Below are positions 62,265-64,000 of a DNA stretch of 64,000 nucleotides, one piece after another (the first letter of the stretch is position 1; every line of letters begins with the position of its first letter). The stretch spans positions 62,001 to 126,000 of the forward strand of contig JAHLWP010000009.1 of assembly GCA_019057865.1 (NCBI GenBank), in the 5' to 3' direction. This stretch comes from Promethearchaeota archaeon. GTDB lineage: Archaea > Asgardarchaeota > Lokiarchaeia > Sigyniarchaeales > SOKP01. The notes beneath the pieces were generated by a model that was not told where the DNA came from, did no database searches, and saw nothing but the letters and a program-made list of their open reading frames with translations. The translations under genes were made by a program, and so were the position numbers.

Positions 62265-62544
62265 CTTCTTCTCTCTTAAAATACCATTTATATAACAATC
62301 CCATGTTTCTTGGAAATAGTGCGATTAGATCTCCATTTTCTACTTTTTTATGAAATCCTGAGTATCTGTGATTGACAAATATATGACTCACTTCATTTTC
62401 ATTTATGTTCAACTTTTTTAAGATATCTGAAATATATGTAATCTCTGTATTATCTACATCTAAAATAACCGGTGATCCCTCAGAAGTTATTTTTTGTTGT
62501 GTTATTTTTCTTAGATCTCCAAAGAGTTTTACTTGAATTGTCAT
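62257..62544 (-). CDS. MoaD-like beta-grasp protein lacking the C-terminal GG
   Basis: 95 residues with the same fold pattern (TIQVKLFGDLRKI, HIFVNHRYSGF, KVENGDLIALFPRN) but ending in MGLLYKWYFKREEDE, so it has no Gly-Gly tail and cannot be thiocarboxylated in the usual way. It lies between the AOR (16 bases) and the true MoaD-like gene (overlap). It may bind or escort the AOR, or its cofactor, as seen with MoaD-like partners of AORs. Confidence 0.75.
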   Translation of the reverse strand: MTIQVKLFGDLRKITQQKITSEGSPVILDVDNTEITYISDILKKLNINENEVSHIFVNHRYSGFHKKVENGDLIALFPRNMGLLYKWYFKREEDE

Positions 62545-62560
62545 CTATCTACATAGTTTG

Positions 62561-64000
62561 TTAAAATACGCTATCTAAATCTTCATCCGATACATTAAAT
62601 ACTTCATTAGTAGGTGGTAATTTCTCCTCTAAGAAAAATTCAGGTAGTCTATCATGTAATGGTGTAAATCCTGCTTTTTTATTGAAATCAAGTTCTATAT
62701 CAATAATCTGCTTTCCAATCGGTGCCACATCATCAACAGTTAAATTCGCTCCTAAGACACCATTTAAAGATTCAACAACACCTTCTAATCCTTCAGGAAT
62801 ATCAAGTACCGCAAAAGCTATGAAAAGACAGTAGCCTGATGCATCAATAGCTGCGGTAGCAAGTTGTAAATTACGAGAAACTTCTGCTTTATTTGGATCT
62901 CTTGGATCAAGTTGACCTCCTACTCCCAAAATCTCAGGAGCGATAGCATAACCCGCTGTGTGGTCAGCCCCCATAGGAGTAGTAGCATAAGTAACACCAA
63001 TTCCCTTTATAGCTCTTGGATCATAGGCAGGTAATGACTGCCCTTTAACTGTCGGTATCCTAGTTACTCCCAATACTTTACCAGTGATTTCTGTTCCATT
63101 AGCTAATATTTTTCCAGTGGGGGTCCTTTTACGAATTTCCTCCATTAGTTTAAGAGCGCCTTTTCCATCTCCGAAATTAATTAAGCCACCTTCCATTGCC
63201 ACGGCAATAGTACATCCTGCTTCGATCGTATCCATCCCTAAATCATTACAAGCACGATTAAGCTCACCTATTTCATCTAAGTCATAAATGCCACAATTAG
63301 GACCAAGAGCCCAAACACTTTCATATTCTAACACTCCAACTGGATCTTTTCCGCCTGGTTTTACCCAAACTTCAGAACATTGTATTATACAGCCTGGATT
63401 ACAAAAATGAGGTCGTTGACCACCTCTCTTCTTGATTTCTTCAGCCTTAGCTTCACCGGAAACTTTCTCAGATCGAGAATCTTGACCACTAGAAAAATTT
63501 CTTTGAGGTAGTCCTCCTGCTTCATTTATTATATTAACTAATACGGCTGTCCCATATGAATTGAGAGCACCCTCAGGTTTAGTAACATCATGAGTCATTA
63601 GAGCATCTCTGAGTTTCTTTATTCCTTGTTTAAACACATCTTGATTTGCAATTTCCACTCCTGGAGCGCCATTTTCATCAACAACTATAAATTTTAATCC
63701 TTTAGATGCCATGACAGCCCCAAGTCCACCTCTTCCTGCATATCTGCTAGATAATCCTTCAGGATCATTAAAACATAATCCCGAATTAGCTCCAAGAAGT
63801 TCAGCAGCTATTCCAACACCACAAATTCCCACCTTATCTCCAAATTCTTTAAAGAGATCCTTATAAACACCATATAAACCTTTCCCAGACCATTTATTTG
63901 CATTAATAAATTCAGCACTATCATTAGTCACTTTTAATAAGTAATAATCATCTCCTTCATGCTTACCCTCTACAATTATTGCACCTATACGCATTCTTGC
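62561..64000 (-). CDS. Aldehyde:ferredoxin oxidoreductase (AOR family), copy 3, partial
   Basis: The frame is open through the right edge; residues before the visible ARMRIGAIIVEG are missing, about 110 by comparison with the copy at 4835. The cluster ligands here are HFCNPGCIIQC (C-x3-C-x3-C, not C-x2-C-x3-C) and a late Cys in SGYCLF. GADHTAGYAIAP and LPAYDPRAIKGIG belong to the C-terminal domains. It heads an operon with two MoaD-like genes. Confidence 0.92.
   Translation of the reverse strand, partial: ARMRIGAIIVEGKHEGDDYYLLKVTNDSAEFINANKWSGKGLYGVYKDLFKEFGDKVGICGVGIAAELLGANSGLCFNDPEGLSSRYAGRGGLGAVMASKGLKFIVVDENGAPGVEIANQDVFKQGIKKLRDALMTHDVTKPEGALNSYGTAVLVNIINEAGGLPQRNFSSGQDSRSEKVSGEAKAEEIKKRGGQRPHFCNPGCIIQCSEVWVKPGGKDPVGVLEYESVWALGPNCGIYDLDEIGELNRACNDLGMDTIEAGCTIAVAMEGGLINFGDGKGALKLMEEIRKRTPTGKILANGTEITGKVLGVTRIPTVKGQSLPAYDPRAIKGIGVTYATTPMGADHTAGYAIAPEILGVGGQLDPRDPNKAEVSRNLQLATAAIDASGYCLFIAFAVLDIPEGLEGVVESLNGVLGANLTVDDVAPIGKQIIDIELDFNKKAGFTPLHDRLPEFFLEEKLPPTNEVFNVSDEDLDSVF

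Noticed and set aside
62016..62544. MoaD-like proteins as ubiquitin partners of the RING protein
   Set aside because: They resemble MoaD/ThiS rather than ubiquitin in length and pattern and are linked to an AOR, so cofactor sulfur transfer is the simpler reading.

Overview
The window reads as a chromosomal segment of an Asgard archaeon, most likely of the Lokiarchaeia lineage. It is very AT-rich. It has an archaeal histone, archaeal-type TATA boxes and T-run terminators, three aldehyde:ferredoxin oxidoreductase (AOR) genes, Lrp/AsnC regulators, a ThiD-ThiN fusion, and several eukaryote-like building blocks: a roadblock-GTPase fusion, a probable longin-roadblock protein, a RING-H2 finger with a TPR-like tail, tandem SH3-like domains and a dual-specificity-type phosphatase. 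The lineage assignment is inferred from gene content; no rRNA or tRNA gene is visible.

Layout. 1-7.2 kb: the edge of an unknown gene, a PAP2 phosphatase, a tandem SH3-like protein, a metallo-beta-lactamase-fold hydrolase, an MFS transporter divergent from a double winged-helix regulator with two matching operator-like palindromes between them, an AOR and a GNAT. 7.3-12.3 kb: a sulfur-handling neighbourhood with a MoeB/ThiF-like E1, a TusA-like carrier and a PP-loop tRNA thiolase in one tight operon, then an Lrp regulator, cysteine synthase and a MoaD/ThiS-like carrier. 12.4-16.3 kb: a signal-less NMT1/THI5-like protein, a small membrane protein, a lactate dehydrogenase-like enzyme and two regulators. 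16.4-24 kb: a lipid/aldehyde neighbourhood with a thioesterase, an old-yellow-enzyme homologue, two SDRs, an acyl-CoA synthetase and a second AOR.

24-34 kb: iron and zinc transporters, a seven-cysteine ferredoxin, a methyltransferase with an HTH domain, thioredoxin, the longin-roadblock protein, a geranylgeranyl-reductase-like flavoprotein and a membrane acyltransferase-like protein. 34-45.7 kb: a long TPR protein, a tandem duplication of a membrane-protein/amidohydrolase pair (one copy truncated), two unknown proteins, a protein phosphatase and a Nudix hydrolase. 45.7-52 kb: a secreted subtilase split by one in-frame TAA, a radical SAM protein, and a stretch of remnants of a transposase, a sulfatase and an esterase. 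52-64 kb: ThiC convergent with ThiDN, the RING/TPR protein, the roadblock-GTPase, histone, three tandem GNATs, a PAS histidine kinase, and two MoaD-like genes downstream of a third AOR that runs off the right edge.

How the parts may work together: the AORs need tungsto/molybdopterin, whose sulfur chemistry depends on E1-like and MoaD-like proteins, and both kinds are present. AOR, acyl-CoA synthetase, SDRs and the flavin reductase suggest interconversion of alcohols, aldehydes, acids and acyl-CoAs with ferredoxin as the electron carrier. Several genes appear to lack a standard start codon, and two (an old-yellow-enzyme homologue and a GNAT) read naturally from ATA or ATT.
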